Positions 33,148-42,997 of a stretch of 45,834 bases of DNA are shown here, piece by piece. Position numbers and translations under genes: made by a program. The stretch spans positions 1 through 45,834 of the forward strand of contig JAIQZO010000008.1 of NCBI GenBank assembly GCA_021777055.1. Direction: 5' to 3'. Below the pieces are notes generated by a model. That model had not been told where the DNA came from. It worked only from the letters and a program-made list of their open reading frames with translations, and did no database searches. The stretch's first letter is position 1. The number at the start of each line of letters is the position of its first letter. The DNA is from Candidatus Anammoxibacter sp. (GTDB lineage: Bacteria > Planctomycetota > Brocadiia > Brocadiales > Anammoxibacteraceae).

Positions 33148-35100
33148 TTAGGCTCCCGCAACACCCAATTTAGATTCATAATGCACTATTTTTTCCAGTT
33201 TTTCCATCACTTTATCATAAATTCCCGTTGCATCAAGGCCTAAATTTTTTAATAAAGCTCCACGATTACCAGCTTCTACAAAAATATCAGGAATACCTAA
33301 CCTTACTATATGGCAACAGTTAATGCCTCGACTATTCACCATCTCAATAATAGCTGATCCAAAGCCACCAGAGAGCATGTGGTCTTCCACAGTAAAAACA
33401 TGAGCGTGATTTTTAATAACATCTATTAGCAATTCATTATCTAAAGGTTTTGCAAAACGCGCATTTACAACTGTAATTTTTATACCGGCATTACGGCTAA
33501 GCATGTCTGCGGCTTCTAATGCATATTGAACCGTTGGTCCATAACCAATTACAGCAACCTCCGAACCCATCCTGAGGATCTCCCCATCTCCTACCTTAAA
33601 TTCCGGATCTTTATCAAAGGCAAAGTCAGCTATTTCAAATTCATTATCAGGGATGTTATCTTTAGGGTACCTTATTGCCACCGGTTGCTTACAGGTAAAT
33701 GCCAGCTTTAACATTTCACAAAGCTCTTCGCCGTTTTTGGGTGCCATTAAAATCATACCGGGAAGGTGTCTAAGATAAGCTATATCAAATGCCCCATTGT
33801 GGGTAGGCCCGTCATTACCAACAATACCAGCGCGGTCAATTGCAAAAACAATACCTAACTCTTGAAGACAAACATCATGGAACACCTGATCATACGCACG
33901 TTGTAAAAACGTAGAATATATTGCGGCAAGAGGTTTAAGGCCTTCGGTAGCCATTCCGCTGGCAAGCCCTACAGCATGCTGTTCACAAATCCCCACATCA
34001 AAATATCTGTCCGGAAACTCTTTTCCAAAATCCGCCAAACCTGTACCATCAGGCATCGCAGCTGTGATTCCCGTAATTTTAGGATTAATTTTTGCCAGTT
34101 CAATAACTGCACGGCCAAACACATTTGTGTAAGGCTGTTTCTTTTGCACCGGTGTTTCAACCTTTTTTTCTATAATTTCCCCGTTGGAAAATTCAAAATT
34201 ACCAGCACTATGATATTGTGTTGGATTCATTGTTGCAGGCTTGAATCCTTTTCCCTTACATGTGATAACATGCAGAAGTTTAGGACCTTTTAAGTGTTTT
34301 ATATCTTTGAGAGTTTCAATCAGCTGATCTATATCATGTCCGTCAATTGGACCAAAGTACTGAAATCCTAATTCTACAAATATTTGACCTGGTGCAGTTG
34401 CTCGTTTAATCCGTTCAGTAATCTGTTCCAGAACACCTTCAACCGGTTTCCCTAACAGAGGAATGGAATTAAGAATGTGGAAAAATTCCTTTTTCAGATC
34501 GTTATACATGGGATCAGTGCGAATGCTATTCAGATATTTTGAAAAAGCGCCCACTGTTTCGGAAATAGCTACTTTATTGTCATTCAAGACAACAAGCAAA
34601 TTGTTTTTAAGATCTCCAGCATGATTAAGCGCTTCCATCGACATCCCCGGCCCCATTCCTCCATCTCCTACAACCGCCACAACATTCCTGTCTTTTCCCA
34701 GGATGTCATATCCGCATGCTAGTCCTAACGCCGTTGATATAGCATCCCCTGAATGCCCGGTAGTAAACGGGTCGTAAATGCTCTCTTTTTTATTTGGAAA
34801 TCCTGACAAACCACTATGCTGCCTTAGAGTTGTAAACTCTTTCCTTCTGCCTGTCAATATTTTATGAACATAACATTGATGCCCAACATCAAACACCAGC
34901 TTATCAATGTCGAACTCATAACAATAATGCAAAGCTATTGTTAGTTCAACAATTCCAAGGTTGGAAGCTAAATGGCCAGGGTTTTTTGAAACAGCTTCCA
35001 AAATAAATTCACGTATCTCCTTAGACAACTGATTTAACGATTCGGTGTTTAGCCTTCGTAAATCACCGGGTGCATTGATTTCATCTAAATACTTATACAT
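33148..35100 (-). CDS. dxs: 1-deoxy-D-xylulose-5-phosphate synthase
   Basis: The 650-residue TPP enzyme condenses pyruvate and glyceraldehyde-3-phosphate, the first step of the MEP isoprenoid pathway. SNLGIVELTIALHYCY, FDVGHQCYVHKILTGR (His of HQ-Y), TPP motif VVGDGGMGPGMSMEALNHAG and LNDNKVAIS are visible; GDGGMGPGMS differs from the common GDGALTGGM and is closer to a subgroup form. The second domain has DVGICEQHAVGLASGMATEG with the catalytic Glu, then IDRAGIVGNDGPTHNGAFDI. The C-terminal transketolase domain is complete. It lies between xseB and nadK, an order often shared with xseA/xseB. Confidence 0.95.
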   Translation of the reverse strand: MYKYLDEINAPGDLRRLNTESLNQLSKEIREFILEAVSKNPGHLASNLGIVELTIALHYCYEFDIDKLVFDVGHQCYVHKILTGRRKEFTTLRQHSGLSGFPNKKESIYDPFTTGHSGDAISTALGLACGYDILGKDRNVVAVVGDGGMGPGMSMEALNHAGDLKNNLLVVLNDNKVAISETVGAFSKYLNSIRTDPMYNDLKKEFFHILNSIPLLGKPVEGVLEQITERIKRATAPGQIFVELGFQYFGPIDGHDIDQLIETLKDIKHLKGPKLLHVITCKGKGFKPATMNPTQYHSAGNFEFSNGEIIEKKVETPVQKKQPYTNVFGRAVIELAKINPKITGITAAMPDGTGLADFGKEFPDRYFDVGICEQHAVGLASGMATEGLKPLAAIYSTFLQRAYDQVFHDVCLQELGIVFAIDRAGIVGNDGPTHNGAFDIAYLRHLPGMILMAPKNGEELCEMLKLAFTCKQPVAIRYPKDNIPDNEFEIADFAFDKDPEFKVGDGEILRMGSEVAVIGYGPTVQYALEAADMLSRNAGIKITVVNARFAKPLDNELLIDVIKNHAHVFTVEDHMLSGGFGSAIIEMVNSRGINCCHIVRLGIPDIFVEAGNRGALLKNLGLDATGIYDKVMEKLEKIVHYESKLGVAGA

Positions 35101-35158
35101 TTTTTATTTTGTATTAATTTAGTTACGAGAGAACAATAAAATAGAATTAAGATCCCAT

Positions 35159-35392
35159 TTACACTGAATTTTCCATAGTAATATCCTTCTCTTGCAACTC
35201 TCCGTCATCTGTCTTAGTCAAGACTTTAATCTTTTTCTCTGCACCTTTTAACAATGCAACACACTGTTTATATATTTTAAAACCGTTTTCATACTTTGCC
35301 ACTGACTCTTCCAATGTCAAATCTCCACGTTCTAAAAGCGCAACAATCTCTTCAAGTTTCTGCATGGAATCTTCAAATTTAAGTTTAGCCAT
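35159..35392 (-). CDS. xseB: Exodeoxyribonuclease VII small subunit
   Basis: The protein has 77 residues from the ATG at 35392, with AAGGTG just upstream (the annotated GTG one codon earlier is less likely). The core KFEDSMQKLEEIVALLERGD, LTLEESVAKYENGFKIYKQC matches XseB. It forms a coiled-coil helper of XseA for single-strand DNA degradation. It follows xseA by 235 bp and precedes dxs by 58 bp on the same strand. Confidence 0.93.
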   Translation of the reverse strand: MAKLKFEDSMQKLEEIVALLERGDLTLEESVAKYENGFKIYKQCVALLKGAEKKIKVLTKTDDGELQEKDITMENSV

Positions 35393-35627
35393 CACACACC
35401 TTTTTTAATAAGCCACGAATTATTATAAAAAAATATGAAACCTCAAGATTCTATACTCAAAGTAATTATAAATTCCCTTATTTATTTAGAGATTTAGGTT
35501 TTGGTTAGATTTAGATGTTATAATTGAATGATTCCACAGATGTAACCTTACCCAACACCTAAGAAATCATGATTGAATAACATTTAAAAATAGCCGAAAA
35601 ATAGATTGCTAAATTACGAATTTATGA

Positions 35628-36944
35628 TCATTTTGAACATATCTCCAGAGTTTCCACAACAGATACCACACTCCCATTAAAAAGCCTGGTTTTTACTTTG
35701 TCGCCTTTCTTCAAATCATTTACATCCTTAATTGGGGTGGTTTCTTCCATCCTGGTAGTGATAGAATACCCCCTACTCATGGCACATATGGGGCTGAGAA
35801 CATCAAGTTTACTACCCAAACCCGCTAGTTCACCCTTGGCAACTTCCATGCGATGATTAATAGAAACTTCCATCCTTTGAGTCAAATCATCAAGTCTTTG
35901 CTGCAAAGTATTCAGTCTATCCAGTGGTTTACGGAACACATAACTCCCAGAGATCATATGCAACCTGTTTCTGGCCATTTTTACCCTGTAATGCAAAGAG
36001 GAGACCAATCTACCATTAAGGCCATCCAGTCTTTCAATTAACAAATCATACCTGGGTACCACCATTTCACCTGCTTCCGATGGAGTAAGAGCCCTTTTAT
36101 CCGCCACAAAATCGGCAATTGTAACATCAATCTCATGACCTACAGCGGATATTACAGGAATTGCAGATTTATATATACTCCTGGCGACAATCTCTTCATT
36201 AAAAGCCCAAAGGTCTTCAATGCTACCACCGCCCCGGCCCACAATCATAACATCTATATCGTTTAAACAGTTAATATCATAAATAGCGGCAGCTATCTCT
36301 TCTGCGGCACCTTCCCCTTGAACCTTTACAGGGTATATAAGAATTTGAACACCGGGAAACCTGCGGTTAATTATGTTAACCATATCTTTAACTGCTGCAC
36401 CGGTTAAAGAAGTCACAATTGCAATACGTTCAGGAATAAACGGTAACTCTTTCTTATGCGAAGGATCAAAAAGCCCCTCCTTTTCTAACCGTGCTTTTAA
36501 TTGCTGAAAGGCTAATTGCAACGCACCCACACCCTTTGGCTCAACAGACTCTACCTTTATCTGGTACTGACCACGTGGTTCGTAGACTGAAATTGACCCA
36601 TACACAACAACATGCTCACCATCTTTTAATTCAAACTTAATCTTGCTTGCAACGCCCTTGAAAATAACTGCCTGGAGTTGAGCATTTCCATCTTTAAGGG
36701 TTAAATACACATGACCGGAGCCTGGCTTGCGAACATTTGATACCTCGCCTATTACCCAAACCCCCATAAAATCACATTCAAGTTTATCCTTTATTCTGCT
36801 GGTAATCTCGGATACGGTAAGGTATTGTCTGTTTTTATAATCACCTTCAAAGAAAACCTCCTCTTTGGGAATTTCATCAAATTCATCAAAGAATTCCCGA
36901 GAAAACATCTCTCTACGTTCCATATAATTGTAAGGTTTTTCCAT
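35628..36944 (-). CDS. xseA: Exodeoxyribonuclease VII large subunit
   Basis: The 438-residue enzyme subunit has an OB-fold (LTVSEITSRIKDKLECDFMG, VWVIGEVSNVRKPGSGHVYL, LTLKDGNAQLQAVIFKGVAS). The catalytic region is ERIAIVTSLTGAAVKDMVNI, VGRGGGSIEDLWAFNEEIVA, then SAVGHEIDVTIADFVADKRA and TPSEAGE. The helical extension and C-terminal MSRGYSITTR are also present, so it is complete. It degrades single-stranded DNA in both directions with XseB. The N-terminal 20-30 residues form an acidic extension before LTVSEI. Confidence 0.95.
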   Translation of the reverse strand: MEKPYNYMERREMFSREFFDEFDEIPKEEVFFEGDYKNRQYLTVSEITSRIKDKLECDFMGVWVIGEVSNVRKPGSGHVYLTLKDGNAQLQAVIFKGVASKIKFELKDGEHVVVYGSISVYEPRGQYQIKVESVEPKGVGALQLAFQQLKARLEKEGLFDPSHKKELPFIPERIAIVTSLTGAAVKDMVNIINRRFPGVQILIYPVKVQGEGAAEEIAAAIYDINCLNDIDVMIVGRGGGSIEDLWAFNEEIVARSIYKSAIPVISAVGHEIDVTIADFVADKRALTPSEAGEMVVPRYDLLIERLDGLNGRLVSSLHYRVKMARNRLHMISGSYVFRKPLDRLNTLQQRLDDLTQRMEVSINHRMEVAKGELAGLGSKLDVLSPICAMSRGYSITTRMEETTPIKDVNDLKKGDKVKTRLFNGSVVSVVETLEICSK

Positions 36945-37030
36945 AATAAATATATACTTTGACCTAAGCTAACCTAATTTAACTAAAAAAGCAGACAATA
37001 TTAAAAGATCATGAATTTAAAAGAGAATCA

Positions 37031-37813
37031 TCACTTTATCACAACACGTTGTATAGATTCAGCTCTACCAGTCTCACTATCAACCATAATTGACGCCCCG
37101 CACGCTCTAACATCATCATCGGCAACCTCAAAGCTAGCAGGCATCTGCGTAACTATGGCCCTAAGAACATTTTCGGTTTTTCGCCCTAATATAGAATTAT
37201 ATGCCCCTGTCATACCTAAATCAGTCATGTAAGCAGTACCATTTGGAAGAATGGTTTCATCAGCAGTCTGTACATGTGTATGTGTACCAAAAACAACACT
37301 AACCTGCCCATCTAAAAACCAACCCATAGCAATCTTTTCGGACGTAGCCTCTGCATGCATATCAACTATAATAATATTTGTCTCCGCAGACATTTTCTGC
37401 ACAATACGTTTTACCAGTCGAAAAGGACAGTCAATGGGTTTCATAAACACTCGTCCTAAAAGATTTATAATCCCAATAGATTGTCCGAATACCGTATTAA
37501 TTACAACCGAACCGAACCCTAACGCATCCGGAGAATAGTTGGCAGGTCTAATTATCCTTCGTTCATCAGTGAGCAACCCAAAGACCTCTTTCCTTTTCCA
37601 GATATGATCACCCATTGTGATAACGCTAACGCCTGCCGCAAACAGATCTTCCGCTATCTGTCTTGTAATGCCGGAACCACCAGCAGCATTCTCGGCGTTT
37701 ACCACACAAAAATTTATTTTTTCATCTTCTATGTATTTACAAACCTTATTTTTTATTATATTGCGTCCGGGTTTACCAACTACATCACCAAGTACTAATA
37801 TTTTCAGTTTCAT
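37031..37813 (-). CDS. YmdB-family metallophosphoesterase (TIGR00282 type)
   Basis: The 260-residue protein reads KILVLGDVVGKPGRNIIKNK, VNAENAAGGSGITRQIAEDL, VITMGDHIWKRKEV, IIIVDMHAEATSEKIAMGWF and VVFGTHTHVQTADETILPNG. These contain all metal-binding residues of the YmdB family: D9 in GD, N in NAEN, D-H in GDHIW, H in DMHAE and H in GTHTH. Bacillus YmdB is a di-iron 2',3'-cyclic nucleotide phosphodiesterase affecting motility and biofilm genes. Usual length is about 260 residues. It sits between xseA and coaD. Confidence 0.92.
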   Translation of the reverse strand: MKLKILVLGDVVGKPGRNIIKNKVCKYIEDEKINFCVVNAENAAGGSGITRQIAEDLFAAGVSVITMGDHIWKRKEVFGLLTDERRIIRPANYSPDALGFGSVVINTVFGQSIGIINLLGRVFMKPIDCPFRLVKRIVQKMSAETNIIIVDMHAEATSEKIAMGWFLDGQVSVVFGTHTHVQTADETILPNGTAYMTDLGMTGAYNSILGRKTENVLRAIVTQMPASFEVADDDVRACGASIMVDSETGRAESIQRVVIK

Positions 37814-37921
37814 TAACTTATATCTTGAAAGAGTTTACAAAAAGATCGCTAACACACACACAATCGAGGACGCTGATTAGCAAATCTATTAACCTGCCGT
37901 ACGTTTTATACCTCAACAAAT

Positions 37922-38416
37922 TTAGAAAATCCCAGACTCTGTTTTTAATTTCTTTTTTAGACGTATTTCAATATCTTTAGGTACAAAACCAGCCACATCA
38001 CCACCTAGAAAGACGGCCTCCTTAATCAAACTGGAGTTTAAAAACGCATACTCCTGGCTAGTCATAATAAACACAGTCTCTATCTCATTTTGCAAAACCC
38101 TGTTAGACAACGCCCTTTGAAACTCATTCTCAAAATCAGAAACTGTTCTGATTCCACGTAAAATTATGTTAGTATCTTTTCTCTTAATATAATCAACGAG
38201 CATTCCATCAAAAGAGTCAACATCTACATTCGTAAAAACCTTTGTATGTTCAGATATCATATCCATTCGCTCCTGAACAGAAAAGAGAGATCTCTTCAAG
38301 GGATTATGCCCTACTGATACGGTTAATGAATCAAAAAGCCGACTCCCCCGTTTAATTACATCAATATGCCCAAGCGTTATGGGATCAAAAGTCCCTGGAT
38401 AAACTGCTGTTTTCAT
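37922..38416 (-). CDS. coaD: Pantetheine-phosphate adenylyltransferase
   Basis: The 164-residue enzyme makes dephospho-CoA from 4'-phosphopantetheine and ATP. The nucleotidyltransferase signature TFDPITLGHID (10-20, with the GH pair) and the second motif RGIRTVSDFENEFQRA are visible, as are IFMTSQEYAFLNSSLIKE-like residues (VFIMTSQEYAFLNSSLIKEA with SSxxKE). The family length is about 160. It lies between the YmdB-type gene and the lptD-like gene on the same strand. Confidence 0.95.
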   Translation of the reverse strand: MKTAVYPGTFDPITLGHIDVIKRGSRLFDSLTVSVGHNPLKRSLFSVQERMDMISEHTKVFTNVDVDSFDGMLVDYIKRKDTNIILRGIRTVSDFENEFQRALSNRVLQNEIETVFIMTSQEYAFLNSSLIKEAVFLGGDVAGFVPKDIEIRLKKKLKTESGIF

Positions 38417-38454
38417 AATTTACTATACACTAAACAGATCTAAAATTTAAGCTG

Positions 38455-41295
38455 TTAAAACCAAAAACGGCTAGGTTTCTCTTTCTTCTTTAACACTCTA
38501 GGAAATATATCAAACCTTGTTGTTGTTTCACTTCTAACCGGATTAAACTCAGCAGTTAAACTTCCGACCCATTCGTGAAAGTACCGAGTAAACACAAACT
38601 GAGTCTTTAGATTCCGGCCCCTGTCGTCACGGTCTTCTTTGTCGTCTTCAGAATTTTCAGCACCAAAATCATACTGTTCCAGAAAGCTCATACCCCACCT
38701 GTCACTAAACCTCAAGTCTGCCGAAAACACAACTGAGGAACTAATCCCATCTATAAAGCGCTGCCCTAAGAAGGCACTCCATTTTGGGTCATAATCTACC
38801 TCGATACCAAGGTTAAAGACATCAACGTTTCCATTTGCCATATTGATCTCATTACGCTCCGAAACAATAGCAATTTCATCCGTCAGTTGTGCTCTGAGAT
38901 CTATCTGAATAAAGTCTTCTCTTTTCTTATTAAAAACAATAGAGTTGTCAAATACAGAGTCGTCTTCGCCCACTCCACCCAAGAAGAAATTAAACTCCAC
39001 ATCGAAATATAAAAGATCAACACTTTTATCCACACCGTTCACTTTACGCCTTGTCTGCAGTTTATTCTTGAAACCTAAAAGAAGCCATTGGGAGTCCTCT
39101 ATACGATCAACACTGTCAAACTGGTTAAATTCATCCGGGTTTTTTGTGACAACTGGATTAAAACTGTACCGCACTTCTGGAGTAAAAACATGCCTTAACC
39201 TGTTAATATTAAAAAACTCATTATAATAACTATAAGTCTTCCATAATGTTGTACTCATATCCACTCCCACCTCACCAATTACACGGGTCTTCCCTGATCC
39301 ATCATCATCATTCCTTCTGCGGCTGTCCTTATTTTCAACACTTTCATTATACGCCACCAGCCTAGCACTGGCAAACGGTCTGACCTTAACGATTGAGGCC
39401 TGAAATGGAGCACTTATCTCATTTTTGGTATCAAAACGTATCGTTGATTCCGGCCTTTCTCCAAAGTCGTCTTCAGTGAACACACGGTCAAAATATGTGA
39501 GACTGCTATCCGAAGTGAAGTTTAGCTTATCCTTAAATATGGGCTCACCAATCATCTTGTAGCTCAACTCTGGAACCCTTTCAGCAACCCTATCCATCTT
39601 TGCAGCATCCACAAATGTATCCCATGTATTTAACTGTTTCTTTAGTAAAAATGTTTGAGACGTAGTATCCTTTAATCTCCTTAAATAAAGGTAAGTCTCC
39701 TCATCTTTCTCTTGCTTAAAGGTATTTTCGTAGTATTCACGTAATATACCATCATCACTCAAATTATTTGCTTCTATATCCATACGCACATCATAGGGTA
39801 ATTCCTGCCGATGACGCCACGAGAGCCTCCATCTATCCTCACCTTCAACTTCACGGTTATTCAGCTCTGTACTTTTTTTATCATGTATATAATAGGCATC
39901 CAGTTTACCAAGAACATCGTCTGTGTCGTAGTCATATGTCAACCCACCACCAGGTCCCCTCTTTTCAAGGTAATCGAGATGGATAATCAAATCACTCCAC
40001 TTGTCTATATTTTCTGCAATTCCCAGATTAAACAGATTCCAATCAGTTGACATCATATTACCAAATCGGGATGAGTTACCAGTCTCCCAGTTTTCAAGAA
40101 CATTGGGTTTCGATCTAATATCAAATGCGATATATGGCCAGTAAAAGATGGTTCGATTACCCCATTTAGCCCTGTTACCCGCAAGAGATATCACCCCCTG
40201 ATCCTTTGCCTTTATAATCCTTATCTTCGATGACTCAAACCTGTAATGGGGATGACCGAAGCCGCAGTTTGAGAACTGGCCGTTTATTATTTCATACTGC
40301 CCTTCACCTACAAGCCTGATCTCCTCACCTTTAACATGGGCATGCAATGTGTTATCTTCATGACTGTCAGTTTCAACTTCATCGTCCCTGCCATACTTTC
40401 TTTTCCCACGTTTTTTATCACCTTTAACATCATCCAACTCAACATCAATATGGAGTTGCGCATTAACCATGAGCCCCTTATTTTTCTTCAAATTCAGAAA
40501 AACCTTGTCTGCCATGTGCACATCTTCCTGGCGTCGCAGCGTAACATTTCCTTCTGCATACATCTCATCAAATTCGCCTTCTTCAAGGTTAAATGTCTTT
40601 CCATCTTTTGCTGCAAAATAGAGGACAACACTATCGGCATTAAGCTCCATATCCTCTTTTTTAATGGAAACATTCCCAATGGCAGTAACAACACGTTTGT
40701 CACCTTCAACCCATGAGTCAACCTCGTCAGCAAGAATACTCACTGCCTGTCCTTCCTCCGGTATTGTAAATATCTGAGCCTCTTCTTTACTACTGCCTCT
40801 TGATGAAGAATCGCTTTTTACCCTCTTTTTTATACTAGACGCCTTTGTGTACAATGCATTTTTCTGCACCTCTTCAAACATGCTTACGCCATCTTTTCCT
40901 GTCTCAATAACAAGGCCTGTGCTTGTCTGAAGCCGCAAAAACAGCTGCCCATGTTTATCCACCTTTCCATCTTTCAGCAGACTTACATTACCGGACAAGT
41001 ATACATCGATTGTAGCTTCATCAGATTGAAAAGCCTTGTCCTCATAAAACCAGAAAATACATTCATTGGCTAAGATCTCCAGATTCTCACCCCTGATAAT
41101 TCTAACATCACCGAGGCACTCAAACACCCTCACCCCATCTGATTCCCATGAATTTATTTTTGGAGAAGAAACCGCTATGGGCTTTTGCAAATCTCCACCA
41201 ATAACTGAGATATCCTGAGCACACAATCTGGCAGACTGGAAAATGACTAAACAAAACAAAAACAAAACAGATAATTTTCTCATATTAGTTTGCAT
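38455..41295 (-). CDS. lptD: LptD-like LPS-assembly outer-membrane protein
   Basis: The 946-residue protein has a signal peptide (SVLFLFCLVIFQSARLCAQD). The N-terminal half holds two LptA/OstA-like segments (ECLGDVRIIRGENLEILANE and VTAIGNVSIKKEDMELNADS). Next comes the LptD-core region beginning LRLVGEGQYEIINGQFSNCG-type sequence and FYWPYIAFDIRSKP; the rest, rich in alternating aromatic residues, fits a beta-barrel ending RFWF. Two acidic or Lys-rich low-complexity inserts (about 280-315) are unusual. LptD inserts LPS into the outer leaflet, so it implies a true outer membrane, a notable trait in planctomycetes. It starts one base after the DegT gene stop, indicating an operon. Confidence 0.85.
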   Translation of the reverse strand: MQTNMRKLSVLFLFCLVIFQSARLCAQDISVIGGDLQKPIAVSSPKINSWESDGVRVFECLGDVRIIRGENLEILANECIFWFYEDKAFQSDEATIDVYLSGNVSLLKDGKVDKHGQLFLRLQTSTGLVIETGKDGVSMFEEVQKNALYTKASSIKKRVKSDSSSRGSSKEEAQIFTIPEEGQAVSILADEVDSWVEGDKRVVTAIGNVSIKKEDMELNADSVVLYFAAKDGKTFNLEEGEFDEMYAEGNVTLRRQEDVHMADKVFLNLKKNKGLMVNAQLHIDVELDDVKGDKKRGKRKYGRDDEVETDSHEDNTLHAHVKGEEIRLVGEGQYEIINGQFSNCGFGHPHYRFESSKIRIIKAKDQGVISLAGNRAKWGNRTIFYWPYIAFDIRSKPNVLENWETGNSSRFGNMMSTDWNLFNLGIAENIDKWSDLIIHLDYLEKRGPGGGLTYDYDTDDVLGKLDAYYIHDKKSTELNNREVEGEDRWRLSWRHRQELPYDVRMDIEANNLSDDGILREYYENTFKQEKDEETYLYLRRLKDTTSQTFLLKKQLNTWDTFVDAAKMDRVAERVPELSYKMIGEPIFKDKLNFTSDSSLTYFDRVFTEDDFGERPESTIRFDTKNEISAPFQASIVKVRPFASARLVAYNESVENKDSRRRNDDDGSGKTRVIGEVGVDMSTTLWKTYSYYNEFFNINRLRHVFTPEVRYSFNPVVTKNPDEFNQFDSVDRIEDSQWLLLGFKNKLQTRRKVNGVDKSVDLLYFDVEFNFFLGGVGEDDSVFDNSIVFNKKREDFIQIDLRAQLTDEIAIVSERNEINMANGNVDVFNLGIEVDYDPKWSAFLGQRFIDGISSSVVFSADLRFSDRWGMSFLEQYDFGAENSEDDKEDRDDRGRNLKTQFVFTRYFHEWVGSLTAEFNPVRSETTTRFDIFPRVLKKKEKPSRFWF

Positions 41296-41296
41296 A

Positions 41297-42403
41297 TTAT
41301 TTTTTTGAGTAAAATCCCTTTATAGTATTTACTACATAGTCCTGCTCTTCTTCTGTCAATTCAGGAAACATAGGCAAAGCGAGAGTTTCTCTTGCTGCAG
41401 TCTCTGTCTCTGGCAAGTCCCCCTCCTTATATCCGTAGCACCTTAAGCTCTCCTGCAAATGCATGGGTAAAGGATAGTACAAAGCACATCCCACATCACG
41501 TTCAATCAAATGATCATACAAGTCATCCCTCTCTTTACAGCGAATCACATACTGATGAAAGATATGCTTGTTATATTTATCTATCTTCGGCACTTTTACG
41601 GGCACATCTTCAAATTTTTTATTATAGTATAACGCCCTCTCCTGTCTCATATTACACCACAAATCCAGATGTTTAAGTTTCACGTTAAGCACTGCGGCCT
41701 GAATAGCATCCAATCTTCCGTTTATTCCAACCATAGAGTAGAAATATCGATCCTTTGTGCCATGCACCCTTAACATCTTTATTTTTTCAATATACTCCTC
41801 TGAGTTTGTGGTTATCATCCCACCATCACCATACGCCCCAAGGTTTTTGCTGGGAAAAAAAGAAAAGCAACCGAGATCACCAACAGACCCGGCCTTTTTT
41901 CCTTTATATTCCGCACCTGCAGCCTGAGCACTATCTTCAATAACTTTCAGATTATATTTTCCCGCAAGATTAATTATGGGATCAAGATCTGCGCATTGAC
42001 CATATATATGTACCGGTTCAATTGCCTTAGTTCTCTCATTAATCCTTCCTTCTATCAACTCCGGGTTTATATTATATGATTCAGGATCTATATCAACAAA
42101 GACAGGAACAGCGCCTAACCGCTGAATAGTACCAACAGTTGCACCAAATGTAAAAGCAGAGGTTATCACTTCATCCCCCGCAGAAACGCCCACAGCCATC
42201 AAAGCAAGAAGGATGGCGTCAGTTCCGGACGAAACACCTATGGCACCCTTTACGTTCGTGTAATCGGCCATTGACGACTCAAACTCTTCCACTTTAGGAC
42301 CAAGAATAAAGCATTGACTTTCAAGTACCTGATCTATCGCACCATTTACATCGTCTTTAATATTACGGTATTGCCTTTTAAGATCAACAAGCGGTACTAT
42401 CAT
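41297..42403 (-). CDS. DegT/DnrJ/EryC1/StrS aminotransferase
   Basis: 368 residues from the ATG at 42403 (IVPLVDLKRQYRNIKDDVNG, the family's usual start). The longer TTG start at 42427 has no homology or ribosome site before it. Hallmarks are GVSSGTDAILLALMAVGVSA, GDEVITSAFTFGATVGTIQR, VIEDSAQAAGAEYKG and the PLP lysine in FSFFPSKNLGAYGDGGMI. HIYGQCADL and HQYVIRC are also visible. Such enzymes transaminate keto-sugars (for example in QuiNAc or surface glycans) with PLP. It is first in a run with lptD, consistent with envelope polysaccharide or LPS sugar synthesis. Confidence 0.88.
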   Translation of the reverse strand: MIVPLVDLKRQYRNIKDDVNGAIDQVLESQCFILGPKVEEFESSMADYTNVKGAIGVSSGTDAILLALMAVGVSAGDEVITSAFTFGATVGTIQRLGAVPVFVDIDPESYNINPELIEGRINERTKAIEPVHIYGQCADLDPIINLAGKYNLKVIEDSAQAAGAEYKGKKAGSVGDLGCFSFFPSKNLGAYGDGGMITTNSEEYIEKIKMLRVHGTKDRYFYSMVGINGRLDAIQAAVLNVKLKHLDLWCNMRQERALYYNKKFEDVPVKVPKIDKYNKHIFHQYVIRCKERDDLYDHLIERDVGCALYYPLPMHLQESLRCYGYKEGDLPETETAARETLALPMFPELTEEEQDYVVNTIKGFYSKK

Positions 42404-42800
42404 CACTCCCCGGTTTCTACAAGCCAATTACACTTAACAAAATAATTCGAATTTTGGATTATATCAGAGATAGGTTATTTGTCAATCAAAAAAGGTCTGC
42501 AACCGTCCACATAAGTACTTAGGCAACAGAAACTTGCTACTTTTGATTAAAACATCAACTAAATCAACTTAATTCCATCAAAAATATTTAACAAGAAAAA
42601 AACATAGCTAAATCAGGCATATTAATAATTATCAACAGATAATCACCTTGATTTTAAATCAACTCTTAGTAAAATAGAAGCAGTACAGTCAGTTAAATTT
42701 ATTATTAAATATGTGAGTTAGACACATTAACATCTAACTTTCCCACTGTTTAACATATGTATTATATCAAATAATATTTTTTCAGTTAATCTTTTCTTGC
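42404..42800. other. AT-rich gap before the tRNA gene
   Basis: No gene is seen. The divergent promoters for the minus-strand block and for tRNA-Arg/metV must lie here, but no convincing -35/-10 pair is clear. Confidence 0.4.
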
Positions 42801-42876
42801 GCCCCCATAGCTCAGCGAATAGAGCGTTGGCCTCCGGAGCCAAAGGCCGTCCGTTTGAATCGGACTGGGGGTACCA
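42801..42876 (+). tRNA. tRNA-Arg, anticodon CCG
   Basis: A full cloverleaf folds: acceptor GCCCCCA with TGGGGGT (first pair G-U), D stem GCTC/GAGC, anticodon stem TTGGC/GCCAA around CTCCGGA, T stem GTCCG/CGGAC around TTTGAAT, and an encoded CCA. The D loop AGCGAATA has only one G where G18-G19 is usual, and the T loop has T56 instead of the near-universal C56. The pair may be replaced by A19-U56. It is on the plus strand, 121 bp before metV. Confidence 0.93.
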
Positions 42877-42997
42877 TTATAATACTAATACAATCCAACA
42901 TTTTTAGGTATTGAGAAAACACCAAGTGTTTTTTGGTCAAGCACTAAAGTAGTGGAATATATTAAGTAATGAGAAAGGACACTTTGGAGAGACAAAA

